Shown here piece by piece: positions 1 to 7,444 of a DNA stretch of 64,000 nucleotides. The stretch covers positions 1-64,000 of the forward strand of contig NZ_BOQP01000011.1 in the NCBI RefSeq assembly GCF_018332715.1, written 5' to 3'. The translations under genes were made by a program, and so were the position numbers. Each line of letters starts with the position of its first letter. Position 1 is the stretch's first letter. The DNA is from Winogradskya consettensis. Lineage in GTDB: Bacteria > Actinomycetota > Actinomycetes > Mycobacteriales > Micromonosporaceae. The notes beneath the pieces are model-generated. The model was given only the letters and a program-made list of their open reading frames with translations, was not told where the DNA came from and did no database searches.

Positions 1-39
1 TCAATTCCTTGACACGTTCCGATGGAGGGCGGCGCTGGG

Positions 40-1545
40 ATGTCACTGCCCCGAGTCGTCGCGGACCTGATCTGTCGTCTGTCGGGAGGACGCATGACCG
101 TCGAGCCTGACGCCGATCTGCCGCGAATGTTGCGGATCGCCGACACGCTCGACTGGCCGACAGCGGACGGCAACGTCATCCCGCTGAGAATCTCCGCAGC
201 AGTTGAGAACCGGAAACGCGACATCGACCAAGCCAGTCGCCTGAAGGCGCGAAGGCTGACCCTCGCCACCCTCGTCCTTCGCGACGGCCTTACCGCTGAC
301 GAGGCCGCGGACAAGCTCGGACGCAGCCGTGATGACGTGGTGACCGACGTCCGATCGTGGCTTAAAGATCACCAGCCAGTGAACGTGCCGACAAGGGGAG
401 CGCGCAGCGCGTTGGTCGACTGTCCGATTCCCGAACCCAAGCGCGTCATTTGGGCAGCGTTGACCGGTACTGCGGAGTCCGGCACAAGCGACGAGTATCG
501 GCAGCTCGTCATGGCCCGCTATCTCGCTGACGACATCATCCACGCCAACAGTTGGGTGCGCCGAAATCTGTCTTTCGATCGTCAGGCCCTGGCGGTCATC
601 GCCACCCTCATCGGCCAGGGTATCGATGCCGAGCAGGGTATTCGGGCCGATGACATCGCCAACCGTCTTGGCTGCACGTCGCAGGACATCCTGTACCTGT
701 GCACCGGTCCGAGTGAGAGATATCGAGGCGTCCTCGAGCGAACCTCGACCTCCAGCCGTCGCGTAAGGCCGCGTCGCTGCGAGCGAGGACATTGGCTGCT
801 GCACATCCTGCCCACGATCGAGACCGAGCAGTCCAATGGCCTGCTGTGCGGCACCTGCCGTGCAACGCCGGATGGCGTCGCTCTGCCGGCTCCCTACTTC
901 GACCTGTGGGATGGCCCGGAGGCTCGCCAGCACGACCTTCGGGACGCTCCTGGCACGGTCCTTGCCCAGGCGCCTGTCGCCGTTGCTCCCGGTGCTCGAC
1001 CTCGCATCATGCTGAACATCGGGGAAGCCGCCGCGTACCTCGGGGTCAGCACCTCAGCTCTTCGTACGTGGAGCAACAACGGTCAGGTGGCCTGCGAGCA
1101 GCGGCCGCGGCGGTATGACCAGCGGGTCCTGGACAATCCCGAGACTCAGGCGCTGGCAGCCCGGTTCCACGCGACTTACGGTCAGCGCAGCGCTGCTGAT
1201 GGCCGGTTGACCCTACGGCAGGTGAGCGAACGCCTCGAGGTGCCGGAGCACTACATCCGAGACTTCTTGATCACGCCCGGGAAACTGGCGTACGTGCGAG
1301 GTGGTTCGAAGGGCAACCAGTTGCTCTTCGACCCGGTCGACGTCGATGCTGTCCCGCAGGAATGGCGTGAGCGGCACGCTGCAAATCTTCTCGGCATCGG
1401 CGAGGTGGCCGAGCGGTTGCGGCTCTCTACCGGACAGGTGCGCTCAGCAGCAGCCGATGGACGCATTCCGTCCGTGGTGACAGACGGCAACACGCGGAGG
1501 TTCCGACCTGGAGTCATCGAAGCGTGCAACCCGAGCGCCGCATGA
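40..1545 (+). CDS. Unknown protein with zinc-knuckle-like motif and three C-terminal HTH segments
   Basis: I do not recognise the family. The 501-residue protein has an N-terminal region containing a sigma70-like/HTH stretch (LTADEAADKLGRSRDDV), a second HTH-like stretch near the middle (IRADDIANRLGCTSQDI), then a CxxGHW...CGTC motif that could bind zinc. Its last 170 residues contain three successive MerR/excisionase-like helices (LNIGEAAAYLGVSTSALRTW, LTLRQVSERLEVPEHYIRDF, LGIGEVAERLRLSTGQVRSA). It is probably a DNA-binding protein of the integrated element. An in-frame stop lies at 10-12, so the gene is complete. ATG at 40 is chosen because GGAGGG lies about 10 bases upstream; ATG at 22 or 94 is also possible. 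The downstream neighbour is convergent, with a shared hairpin. Confidence 0.7.
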   Translation: MSLPRVVADLICRLSGGRMTVEPDADLPRMLRIADTLDWPTADGNVIPLRISAAVENRKRDIDQASRLKARRLTLATLVLRDGLTADEAADKLGRSRDDVVTDVRSWLKDHQPVNVPTRGARSALVDCPIPEPKRVIWAALTGTAESGTSDEYRQLVMARYLADDIIHANSWVRRNLSFDRQALAVIATLIGQGIDAEQGIRADDIANRLGCTSQDILYLCTGPSERYRGVLERTSTSSRRVRPRRCERGHWLLHILPTIETEQSNGLLCGTCRATPDGVALPAPYFDLWDGPEARQHDLRDAPGTVLAQAPVAVAPGARPRIMLNIGEAAAYLGVSTSALRTWSNNGQVACEQRPRRYDQRVLDNPETQALAARFHATYGQRSAADGRLTLRQVSERLEVPEHYIRDFLITPGKLAYVRGGSKGNQLLFDPVDVDAVPQEWRERHAANLLGIGEVAERLRLSTGQVRSAAADGRIPSVVTDGNTRRFRPGVIEACNPSAA

Positions 1546-1549
1546 ACTG

Positions 1550-1586
1550 CGCCGCCCCGGAAGGTCACTGACCTTCTGGGGCGGCG
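1550..1586. terminator. Long hairpin between convergent genes
   Basis: Arms 1550-1567 and 1569-1586 pair over 17 of 18 positions. The hairpin starts just after the stop of the plus-strand gene and contains the stop of the minus-strand XRE gene. There is no clear T run on either side, so its role as a terminator is inferred from stem strength and position. Confidence 0.55.
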
Positions 1587-1891
1587 GTGGGCGGGGCCGG
1601 CTTGAGCTCGTGCCCGCAGGCGGAGTCGGCCAGAGTGCCCAACGGCACCGACACCGCGTGGGCGATGGCGTGCAGAGTCTTGACCGTGCACGACTTTCGG
1701 CCCTGCTCGATATCGACGATCATCCGCCGCGATATTCCGGAACGCTGCGCCAGCCCATCGAGAGTCAAGCCAGCTGCTTGCCTCGCGGCGGCGACCCCCT
1801 GCCCGAGGCCGGTCGCGTTGTAGGGGAACGACTCACTCACCGGCGTTTCGTCCAGCTCATGCAAGACACAGCTCCATACGACCGGGTGCAC
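1565..1891 (-). CDS. XRE-family helix-turn-helix regulator
   Basis: This 108-residue protein has a single Cro/CI-type HTH (residues about 30-85: GVAAARQAAGLTLDGLAQRS, then ISRRMIVDIEQGRKSCTVKT). It is paralogous to the XRE protein encoded at 2210-2512: both share an 'HAIAHA' helix and the D-I-E-Q core. It lies 45 bases downstream of the small DNA-binding protein gene on the same strand, so the two are probably co-transcribed. The start is uncertain: GTG at 1891 is the longest, and GTG at 1840 (VSESFPYN) would remove a non-conserved tail. It probably represses the element's own control region; the target is unknown. Confidence 0.75.
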   Translation of the reverse strand: MHPVVWSCVLHELDETPVSESFPYNATGLGQGVAAARQAAGLTLDGLAQRSGISRRMIVDIEQGRKSCTVKTLHAIAHAVSVPLGTLADSACGHELKPAPPTAAPEGQ

Positions 1892-1936
1892 GGTGAAGTC
1901 TGCCCGCCATCGTACGGGGTTCTTGAACGACGTCGC

Positions 1937-2140
1937 CTAACCTGCGGTTGGCCCGCTCTCGCCGTTGTCCTTCTGCGCGCTATCGCGCTGCGCAGCGGCC
2001 CGTCGACGTTCGAGGTTGACCGATCTTTCGAAGGTGTAGCCGATCCAAGTCTCGGTGGACACGAACTCGGATTCCGCCCTCCTACGTGCCAGGTCGTAGA
2101 TCTCGTCGCTCAGATCCAGGGTGACGATCACTCGACTCAC
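1937..2140 (-). CDS. Small ribbon-helix-helix-like DNA-binding protein
   Basis: This 67-residue protein begins VSRVIVTLDLSDEIYDLA, a beta-strand followed by helices, as in ribbon-helix-helix or antitoxin-like proteins. It ends in a charged, disordered tail. GTG at 2140 is chosen because AAGGAG lies 7-8 bases upstream; the longer reading frame to 2194 would run through the palindrome at 2172-2195. No toxin-like partner is seen beside it; the neighbours on both sides are XRE proteins. The family call rests on pattern only. Confidence 0.55.
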   Translation of the reverse strand: MSRVIVTLDLSDEIYDLARRRAESEFVSTETWIGYTFERSVNLERRRAAAQRDSAQKDNGESGPTAG

Positions 2141-2171
2141 CTTCCCGCTCCTTGGCCTCAAGACTCTCGAA

Positions 2172-2195
2172 GGTGCCAGCGATGCATCTGGCACC
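2172..2195. promoter_or_regulatory. Perfect 8-bp inverted repeat, candidate operator
   Basis: GGTGCCAG and CTGGCACC form perfect 8-base arms around an 8-base spacer (CGATGCAT). The site lies 31 bases upstream of the RHH-like start and 15 bases upstream of the divergent XRE start, where an operator for one of the three small regulators would sit. Confidence 0.55.
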
Positions 2196-2200
2196 AGTGA

Positions 2201-2214
2201 TGCACTTTAGTGCA
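2201..2214. promoter_or_regulatory. Second palindrome overlapping the XRE start codon
   Basis: TGCAC-TTTA-GTGCA is a 5-base-arm inverted repeat that covers the GTG start of the plus-strand XRE gene (2210). With the site at 2172-2195 it gives two different palindromes within 45 bases of the divergent control region. Binding is inferred. Confidence 0.4.
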
Positions 2215-2512
2215 CTGTGGGTTCGTGCCGCTGTCAGATGAACAAGTCGAGCCTGCCGGCGAACCGGCGCCGTTCGAGCTCACTCTGCTCGGGCGAGCCG
2301 TCGCCTCGGCGCGTGGAGCCGCTCGCCTGACAATCCGAGACCTGGCCGCACGAAGTGGTGTAGAGCCCTCCGTTCTCCGCGATATCGAGCAGGCCCGCGT
2401 GGATTGCGACCTCAAGGATCTCCACGCCATCGCTCATGCGCTAGGAATCCGGTTCAGCCAGCTCATCGCCTCGGGGGAAACCGGATCGGCGGGTGGCTCG
2501 GGCCGGGCGTGA
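2210..2512 (+). CDS. XRE-family helix-turn-helix regulator
   Basis: This 100-residue protein has an HTH in residues about 27-85 (AVASARGAARLTIRDLAARS, then VEPSVLRDIEQARVDCDLKD). It is similar in sequence and layout to the XRE protein at 1565-1891. It is divergent from the RHH-like gene and shares its palindromic intergenic region, suggesting mutual or self repression. GTG at 2210 lacks an obvious Shine-Dalgarno sequence and overlaps a palindrome; GTG at 2225 (VPLSDEQ) is an alternative. The 3' end converges on the integrase remnant. Confidence 0.7.
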   Translation: MHCGFVPLSDEQVEPAGEPAPFELTLLGRAVASARGAARLTIRDLAARSGVEPSVLRDIEQARVDCDLKDLHAIAHALGIRFSQLIASGETGSAGGSGRA

Positions 2513-2533
2513 ACCCGACCCGAGCCACCCGCC

Positions 2534-3742
2534 TCACTTGCCTGTGCGGCGACCGGGAAGCCTGCGCATCGTCGCTCTCAGGTGCTCGTCATCGTCGCTG
2601 GACTTGTGTACGTAGGTGTCGAGCGTGGTGCTCAGCTGTCCGTGTCCGAGCCACTTCTGTACCCGTGCCGGTGCGATTTCGTAGCCGCCCTCCGCCGCCG
2701 GCGCGAGACTTCAGGACGCGTAGCCGTGTCTCAACCAGTGGAAGGTCCAGATCCAATCGCACTCTTTCCGTGCGGCGCCGGCGAGCTTGCCGGCCTGATC
2801 CGCCCACTTCGTGCGAGAGCGATGCCGCGGAAAGAGCCATCCCCGCTCCGGTCCCTTCCGGCTGCGGGAGTCCTCGATCAGAGTCTCGGCGACCTCGGCG
2901 TAGCAGGACCACAGTCGGGTAATGCGGGTCTTACCGCCCTTCGGGAGGGCGAGGTCCGGCCATGACCCGTAGCGATCGAGCTGCCAATCCACCTGGATGT
3001 CCAGCGTCTTGAGATCGATCGAGTCGTCTCGCAGCGCAAGCGCCTCGCAGATCCTCAGCCCCGATCCGAAGGTTAGCCAGGTCAAGCGTTTCCCGTAGCC
3101 CGGGTATTGGGTCTCCAGTGCCGCCGCGTACTCGTCGACATCTGCCACTTCCGGACACAGGTCCAGCGTGATCTTCTCTCCCTTACCTTTGACTGCCGCA
3201 CGGGTGCGGTACGCCTTCACGACGCCTCGACGCTGCTCATAGGTCCCGAACGGGTTTCCTTTGAAGTAGCTGTTGTTAACTCCGAACTGAATGAAGTGCC
3301 CAACCGTGCGCGCGACGTTTTTGACGACCTGTTCAGAGGCTTTGGCAGCAATCAATCCGCTGAAGATGTCCGTGAAGTGGTACATCTCGGTGTCCCGACA
3401 CCGTACGGCGCCCACCTCTGGCGGGACGTGGACATTCCAGTCGGACTTGTACTGCCGGATCGTTCCCTCGGGAGCCCTCTCCTTCCGCAGTTTGTCGAGG
3501 GCGGCTTGCGCCAACTCGTCCAGAGTCACCTCCGTCCGGGGCGCGACTCCCTTGAGCCCTTCCCGGAGGCGTGCGCGTAGCTCCTCAGCCCGTTCTTCAG
3601 CGTTCTCCCGGCTGCCGCAGCGCTCCTGCTTGCGATCTCCTTCACCCGGCCTGCCGCCGGTCCAGTAGCTGACGCGCCCGTCGGCGTAGACCCGGACCGG
3701 ATCGTTGTCCCGACGGCGGGTCACCTTTCGCTTAGCGGACAC
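2534..3742 (-). pseudogene. Tyrosine recombinase (integrase) interrupted by an in-frame TGA
   Basis: The open part (3742 to 2711, 343 residues) has an N-terminal arm-binding region, a SAM-like core-binding domain, and the catalytic arginine in GSGLRICEAL (about residue 227) plus the H-x-x-R box in FHWLRHG (about 335). A TGA follows immediately at 2711-2713. Reading on in the same frame gives SLAPAAEGGYEIAPARVQKW, then LGHGQLSTTLDTYVH with the expected GHG histidine and the nucleophilic tyrosine (about residue 377), ending at 2534. The full protein would be 402 residues. One nonsense change thus removes the active-site tyrosine. Sequencing error or readthrough cannot be excluded. The start overlaps the excisionase gene by 11 bases, indicating translational coupling. 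Confidence 0.85.
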
Positions 3743-3995
3743 GTTCGACCCCCCGCTTCCGCGGCTTCGGCTCCGACTTCGCCGGCGCTGCGGGCTCGGC
3801 GGCCGCCAGCCAGTCTTCGACCGTCTTGGGATGCCAGCGAGGAAGACTCCCCAGCATGCGGGGAGTCGGAAAGGTTGGATCTTCGGTGCGGATGTCGCCC
3901 AGGTGACGCGTACTGATCTTGAGGTACGCGGCGACGTCTTCGGTGTCCCATGCTGTGCCGATGGAAGAGCGTTGCTCCTCGGGTGCTGATGTCAT
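3732..3995 (-). CDS. Excisionase-like (AlpA/MerR-type) HTH protein
   Basis: This 87-residue protein has one winged-helix/excisionase-type HTH (WDTEDVAAYLKISTRHLGDI) followed by a PRWHPKTVEDWL segment typical of AlpA/Xis-like proteins that pair with tyrosine integrases. Its last 11 bases overlap the integrase start. ATG at 3995 is chosen over 4073 because homology-like sequence begins shortly after it; no strong ribosome-binding site is visible for either. It is expected to direct excision of the element, now probably idle because the integrase is broken. Confidence 0.7.
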   Translation of the reverse strand: MTSAPEEQRSSIGTAWDTEDVAAYLKISTRHLGDIRTEDPTFPTPRMLGSLPRWHPKTVEDWLAAAEPAAPAKSEPKPRKRGVERVR

Positions 3996-4144
3996 GACTC
4001 GGTCCGTCCGGCCCGAGCCGAGTTGCGCATTGACCTCCCGCGCAAAGTTGCGCAGCGGCGCGTACTCCAGCACCCCTTGTGTGACACCTGTGTGACGCCA
4101 GCTTGCAAAGTCCCTGTTCAGGGGCTTGATGATCTCCTTTCTCG

Positions 4145-4219
4145 AAGACCACCCAGATCTACGAGGGCACCAACCAGGTCCAGCGCATCGTCATGGCCCG
4201 CCAGATGCTCAAGGGCTGA
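4145..4219 (+). pseudogene. Orphan 3' end of an acyl-CoA dehydrogenase gene, probable attachment site
   Basis: In plus frame the sequence reads K-T-T followed by QIYEGTNQVQRIVMARQML and a stop. This is the conserved C-terminal signature of acyl-CoA dehydrogenases. The frame is closed by two TGA codons just upstream and no other part of the gene is present. A short duplicated gene end next to an integrase and excisionase is what site-specific integration into a gene's 3' end leaves behind. The intact gene would lie left of the window. Confidence 0.75.
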
Positions 4220-4236
4220 CAGCGGGTTCTTGCAGA

Positions 4237-5976
4237 TCAGAGCGGAGTCGACCTGTCCTGCCCGATCCACCGATAGCTACGCTTCGGGCTCCGAACGGGT
4301 CCGACGACCTCGATTTTTTGCTGTTCGGCCAGAGCCCGCAGATGGTTCAGGACGGTATTCCTGGATAGCCCGGTCATTTCAGCAAGATCACTGGCTGTCG
4401 CTTCTCCGCGTGTCTTGAGCGCTTCTTCTACGTCAGGCGGGGATTGTTGAGAAAGCGCCGAGAAGAGGTCAGGAGTCTCCGGTCGGCCGGAGACCTCGGG
4501 GTCCAGGACATACCGTGCGTAGCGTCTGCCGCCTTCCTTGACGGCGAGTCCCTGGTCTACAAGGTCTCGCAGTACCTGGCCGGCGGTGACGCGGTCCACG
4601 CCCCATTGCCGGAGCATCTCGTTTGTCAGGTAGTCGTCGCGCAGCATGGCGAGGGCGAGCTGATGTGCCTGTGTAGGGAGGCGGGCTCCGAGGTGTGCGA
4701 TCCAGGCGCGCGTTTCGGGGCTGAGAAGCTCAGAGCGTGCCATGGTGACGATGAAGCTGGCTATGGAGCTCCGGAAGCTCGGCCGAGGCAGTCCTCGGCG
4801 TCGGGCGACGGCCAACATCGCGGGAATTCCCGAAGACCGGTTCTCGGCCACGAGTTCGTTCGACGATGGGAGGTAGGTGTCCGCGAGGAGGCTGGCCATT
4901 ACCGCATTCCGAGAGGATGAGATGCCTTCCTCGCCGAGTTCGTCAACGATGACTCCGCCGTAGAGTCCACCGGGGCTGCGAACGACGAGACGGTCGGGGA
5001 AGAGTTCGACCTGCACTTGAGTGCCCCTGGTGACCGGGCTGTAGTCCCGGTGCATCAGTGCGTTGACGACCGCTTCGCGTACTGCTTCGAGGGGGTACTC
5101 GACCTCGTCCACGCGTGAACCACGATCAGTGATGACTGCTCGAACTGCAAGGTTGCGACGAATCATGGACAGCGTCGTCTCGATCATCTCAGGGATGGAA
5201 CCGCGAACCGTCTGGTTGTCCAGGAACCTGGTCCCCGAGCTCGAGTCGGGGCTGTGCACCACGACCGAGACCATCAGCTGGGGAAAGAACTGCTGCGGAA
5301 ACTGGCCGTAGGCCAACAGCCCCGCCAACGTCAAAGGGGAATTTGCGGCTCTTTCGGCGGTGATGCCGAGGCGAAAGAGGACCGTTGCGTCGTCGGACTG
5401 TGCGAGCTTGGGAAATCCGGACCGGATTCGTCGCAGAGTGCGCCGTAGCGCCTCATCGTCCAAGTCCTCTATTGAGGTCCCATCGACGAGCTCCCGGTCG
5501 TACACGGGTTGAGTCCGGGCGGCTATGACGAGGGCTATCTCGGCCTCGGTCATGTGGCGGTCGCCATCTCCTCCGCGTAGATAGGAACCGCCGGAGACTC
5601 CTTGTGTGGTGACGTAGACGGGGCGCCGATCCGCTGACATCGGCGGAACTTCGGCCACGACCAGCCGATGGCCCTCAACTTCGACGATCTCGGTGCTGAT
5701 CTGAAGCGGAGGAGTGATGTCGTCCCGCGACATCTGCACCAATGCATCGCGGAGCGCGCTCGGATCCTTGAGCTCGGCCAGACCGAAGCCGGTCGCCTCA
5801 TCCACGCCAAGGAGGATCATCCCGCCATCCGTGTTCGAGAAGGCCGACAGCGTCTCCCGGACAGCTTTGGGCAGCCCTCCGGCGGCGCGCTTCGCCTCAA
5901 TCCGTGTCGGCTCGCCGCCTATCCGGCGCAACGTAGCGAGGGCTTCTCTGACGCTTTGAGCGCTCATGAGCACCAT
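4237..5976 (-). CDS. AlbA_2 (Schlafen-like) domain regulator / RecG-like ATPase-related protein
   Basis: The 579-residue protein has an N-terminal AlbA_2 putative DNA-binding domain (E-A-K-R...LSAFSNTDGGMILLGVDE), a central HATPase_c_4-type region (PLEAVREAVVNALMHRDY, then GTQVQVELFPDRLVVRSPGG and NRSSGIP), and a C-terminal winged helix (ATASDLAEMTGLSRNTVLNH). Such proteins are often annotated as transcriptional regulators or helicase-related, and some sit in defence islands; the biochemical role is unproven. ATG at 5976 is used, with ATG at 5967 and TTG at 6003 as alternatives. It is the first gene outside the presumed element boundary. Four phased TGTGAAG repeats lie just upstream and suggest tight control. 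Confidence 0.75.
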   Translation of the reverse strand: MVLMSAQSVREALATLRRIGGEPTRIEAKRAAGGLPKAVRETLSAFSNTDGGMILLGVDEATGFGLAELKDPSALRDALVQMSRDDITPPLQISTEIVEVEGHRLVVAEVPPMSADRRPVYVTTQGVSGGSYLRGGDGDRHMTEAEIALVIAARTQPVYDRELVDGTSIEDLDDEALRRTLRRIRSGFPKLAQSDDATVLFRLGITAERAANSPLTLAGLLAYGQFPQQFFPQLMVSVVVHSPDSSSGTRFLDNQTVRGSIPEMIETTLSMIRRNLAVRAVITDRGSRVDEVEYPLEAVREAVVNALMHRDYSPVTRGTQVQVELFPDRLVVRSPGGLYGGVIVDELGEEGISSSRNAVMASLLADTYLPSSNELVAENRSSGIPAMLAVARRRGLPRPSFRSSIASFIVTMARSELLSPETRAWIAHLGARLPTQAHQLALAMLRDDYLTNEMLRQWGVDRVTAGQVLRDLVDQGLAVKEGGRRYARYVLDPEVSGRPETPDLFSALSQQSPPDVEEALKTRGEATASDLAEMTGLSRNTVLNHLRALAEQQKIEVVGPVRSPKRSYRWIGQDRSTPL

Positions 5977-6009
5977 CTCATCACCCAGCTTCACAGCGAG
6001 CAAGCAATA

Positions 6010-6047
6010 TGTGAAGAGGGTGTGAAGCTATGTGAAGTCCTGTGAAG
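6010..6047. repeat. Four helically phased TGTGAAG direct repeats
   Basis: TGTGAAG occurs at 6010, 6021, 6031 and 6041, spaced 11, 10 and 10 bases, so all copies face the same side of the helix. An inverted CTTCAC lies just inside the gene (about 5990-5995). The array is immediately upstream of the AlbA_2 gene and is a candidate cooperative operator. Confidence 0.6.
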
Positions 6048-6103
6048 TCATTGTCTGCGGGCGACGCGGGAATGTCCACGCTCGGCGATTTACCCGACCG
6101 GTG

Positions 6104-6475
6104 CTACGGCGCGTCGTATTTTGGCAGTCGCTGCGTGATTCCGTCGAAAAGTGACCCGAGTTGGGCGCCGACGTCGCGGCCGAAATCGGTCAGACCGTAG
6201 GTGACCTGGGGTGGGGTTGTGGGCTCGACCTTTCGCCAGATCAGGCCGTCCTGGAGCAGGGTGCGCAACGTCTGGGTGAGCATCTTCTCGCTCATGCCGC
6301 TGATGCTTTCGCGCAGCTCGTAGAACCGCAGGTCGCCGTGGCGCAGGGAGATCAGCACCCAGATCCCCCACCGGCTGGTCACGTGGTCGACCACGTCGCG
6401 CGCCGGGCAGTCGGTGTTGAGCACCTCATAGCGGGTGCCCTCGACGGCCGGTTTGAACTGCCAGCCTCCCGCCAT
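6104..6475 (-). CDS. HxlR-family transcriptional regulator
   Basis: This 123-residue winged-helix protein matches HxlR regulators in length and layout: CPARDVVDHVTSRWGIWVLI, then LRFYELRESISGMSEKMLTQ and TLRTLLQDGLIWRK. The single cysteine in the T-D-C-P segment is at the place where redox-sensing members (YodB, HypR types) carry their reactive thiol. It is divergent from an NmrA-like oxidoreductase gene and the two share an 89-base control region. Regulation of that neighbour is a likely role and follows from the arrangement. ATG at 6475 is the only sensible start. Confidence 0.88.
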   Translation of the reverse strand: MAGGWQFKPAVEGTRYEVLNTDCPARDVVDHVTSRWGIWVLISLRHGDLRFYELRESISGMSEKMLTQTLRTLLQDGLIWRKVEPTTPPQVTYGLTDFGRDVGAQLGSLFDGITQRLPKYDAP

Positions 6476-6494
6476 GGCAGGAGCTTACCCCGAG

Positions 6495-6506
6495 GTATGT
6501 ACTTAC
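6495..6506. promoter_or_regulatory. GTATGTACTTAC candidate HxlR operator
   Basis: GTATGTACTTAC is an imperfect palindrome centred on GTAC (10 of 12 positions symmetric). It lies between the divergent HxlR and NmrA-like genes, 20 bases from the regulator's start. Two GTAC/TAC-rich half sites fit HxlR-type dimers; direct evidence is lacking. Confidence 0.5.
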
Positions 6507-6564
6507 CGATGGTGAGCAGCGCTCCCTAACGTCGTGATCAGCAAGCGACGCGAAGGAGCTGAAC

Positions 6565-7407
6565 ATGATCGTGGTGACCGGAGCTACCGGGAACATCGGC
6601 CGGCCGTTGACGCGGGCCCTCATCGACGCCGGCGAGCAGGTGACGACGCTGTCACGGCACGCGGTGCAGGAATCTGACGGCGTACGTCACGTGGTGGCTG
6701 ATCTTGCCGATCCCGCCGGCCTCGAGCCCGTACTGGCCGGAGCGAAGGCGATGTTCCTGCTGCTCTCCGGCGCTCTGCACGGCGCCGAAGCCCGTCCCGT
6801 CGAGGTGATCGCCCGGGCAGCGGCCAGCGGTGTCCGTAAGGTCGTCCTGCTTTCCACGCTCGGCGTCGTGACCAGGCCGTTCGGGACGACGCGGATCAAG
6901 ATGCGCGAACTGGAAGACACTCTGCGTACGTCCGGTATGGACTGGACCGTGCTCCGGCCGGGCGGTTTCGACTCCAACGCGCTGTGGTGGGCCGGGACCG
7001 TACGCGAGCAGCAAACCGTTTCGGCGCCCTTCGGCGACGTCGGGGTGCCGATCGTCGACCCGGCCGACATCGCCGAGGTTGCGGCGGCCTGCCTGACCGA
7101 CGACCGGCACAGCGGCGGCGTCTACGAGCTGACCGGCCCGGCCGTCATCACGCCGCGCCAGCAGACCGGGGCGATCGCCGCCGCCCTCGGTCTGCCGGTA
7201 CGGTTCCACGAGCTCACCCGGGCCGAGGCCCTGGCCGCGATGTCCCAAGCGATGCCGGCCGAACTGGCCAACGACACCCTGGACATCCTCGGCTCACCCA
7301 CCCCGGCCGAGCTGCGCGTCAGCCCGGACATCCAACGCATCCTCGGGCGGGCACCGCGTACGTTCGCCGACTGGACCGCCCGCAACATCGCCGCGTTCCG
7401 ACCCTGA
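6565..7407 (+). CDS. NmrA-like NAD(P)-binding oxidoreductase
   Basis: This 280-residue atypical short-chain dehydrogenase has the N-terminal dinucleotide-binding motif VTGATGNIGRPLTRALIDAG (residues 4-23) and an NmrA-type core (KVVLLSTLGV, WTVLRPGGFDSN). The canonical Y-x-x-x-K is absent, as usual for NmrA and NAD(P)H:quinone-type members. It is a soluble protein that may reduce quinones or azo compounds or act as a redox sensor. GAAGGAG lies 7 bases upstream of the ATG. Divergence from an HxlR regulator suggests induction by electrophiles. Confidence 0.88.
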   Translation: MIVVTGATGNIGRPLTRALIDAGEQVTTLSRHAVQESDGVRHVVADLADPAGLEPVLAGAKAMFLLLSGALHGAEARPVEVIARAAASGVRKVVLLSTLGVVTRPFGTTRIKMRELEDTLRTSGMDWTVLRPGGFDSNALWWAGTVREQQTVSAPFGDVGVPIVDPADIAEVAAACLTDDRHSGGVYELTGPAVITPRQQTGAIAAALGLPVRFHELTRAEALAAMSQAMPAELANDTLDILGSPTPAELRVSPDIQRILGRAPRTFADWTARNIAAFRP

Positions 7408-7444
7408 TCGCCCGGCGATCTGCAGCTCGTCCTCAGCAGAGGAA

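Noticed and set aside
1937..2512. Type II toxin-antitoxin pair
   Set aside because: The small RHH-like protein looks antitoxin-like, but both neighbours are HTH regulators and no toxin fold was recognised.
2711..2713. Selenocysteine reading of the integrase TGA
   Set aside because: No SECIS-like hairpin follows directly, and the position (after HGYAS) is not a redox site; a nonsense mutation is simpler.
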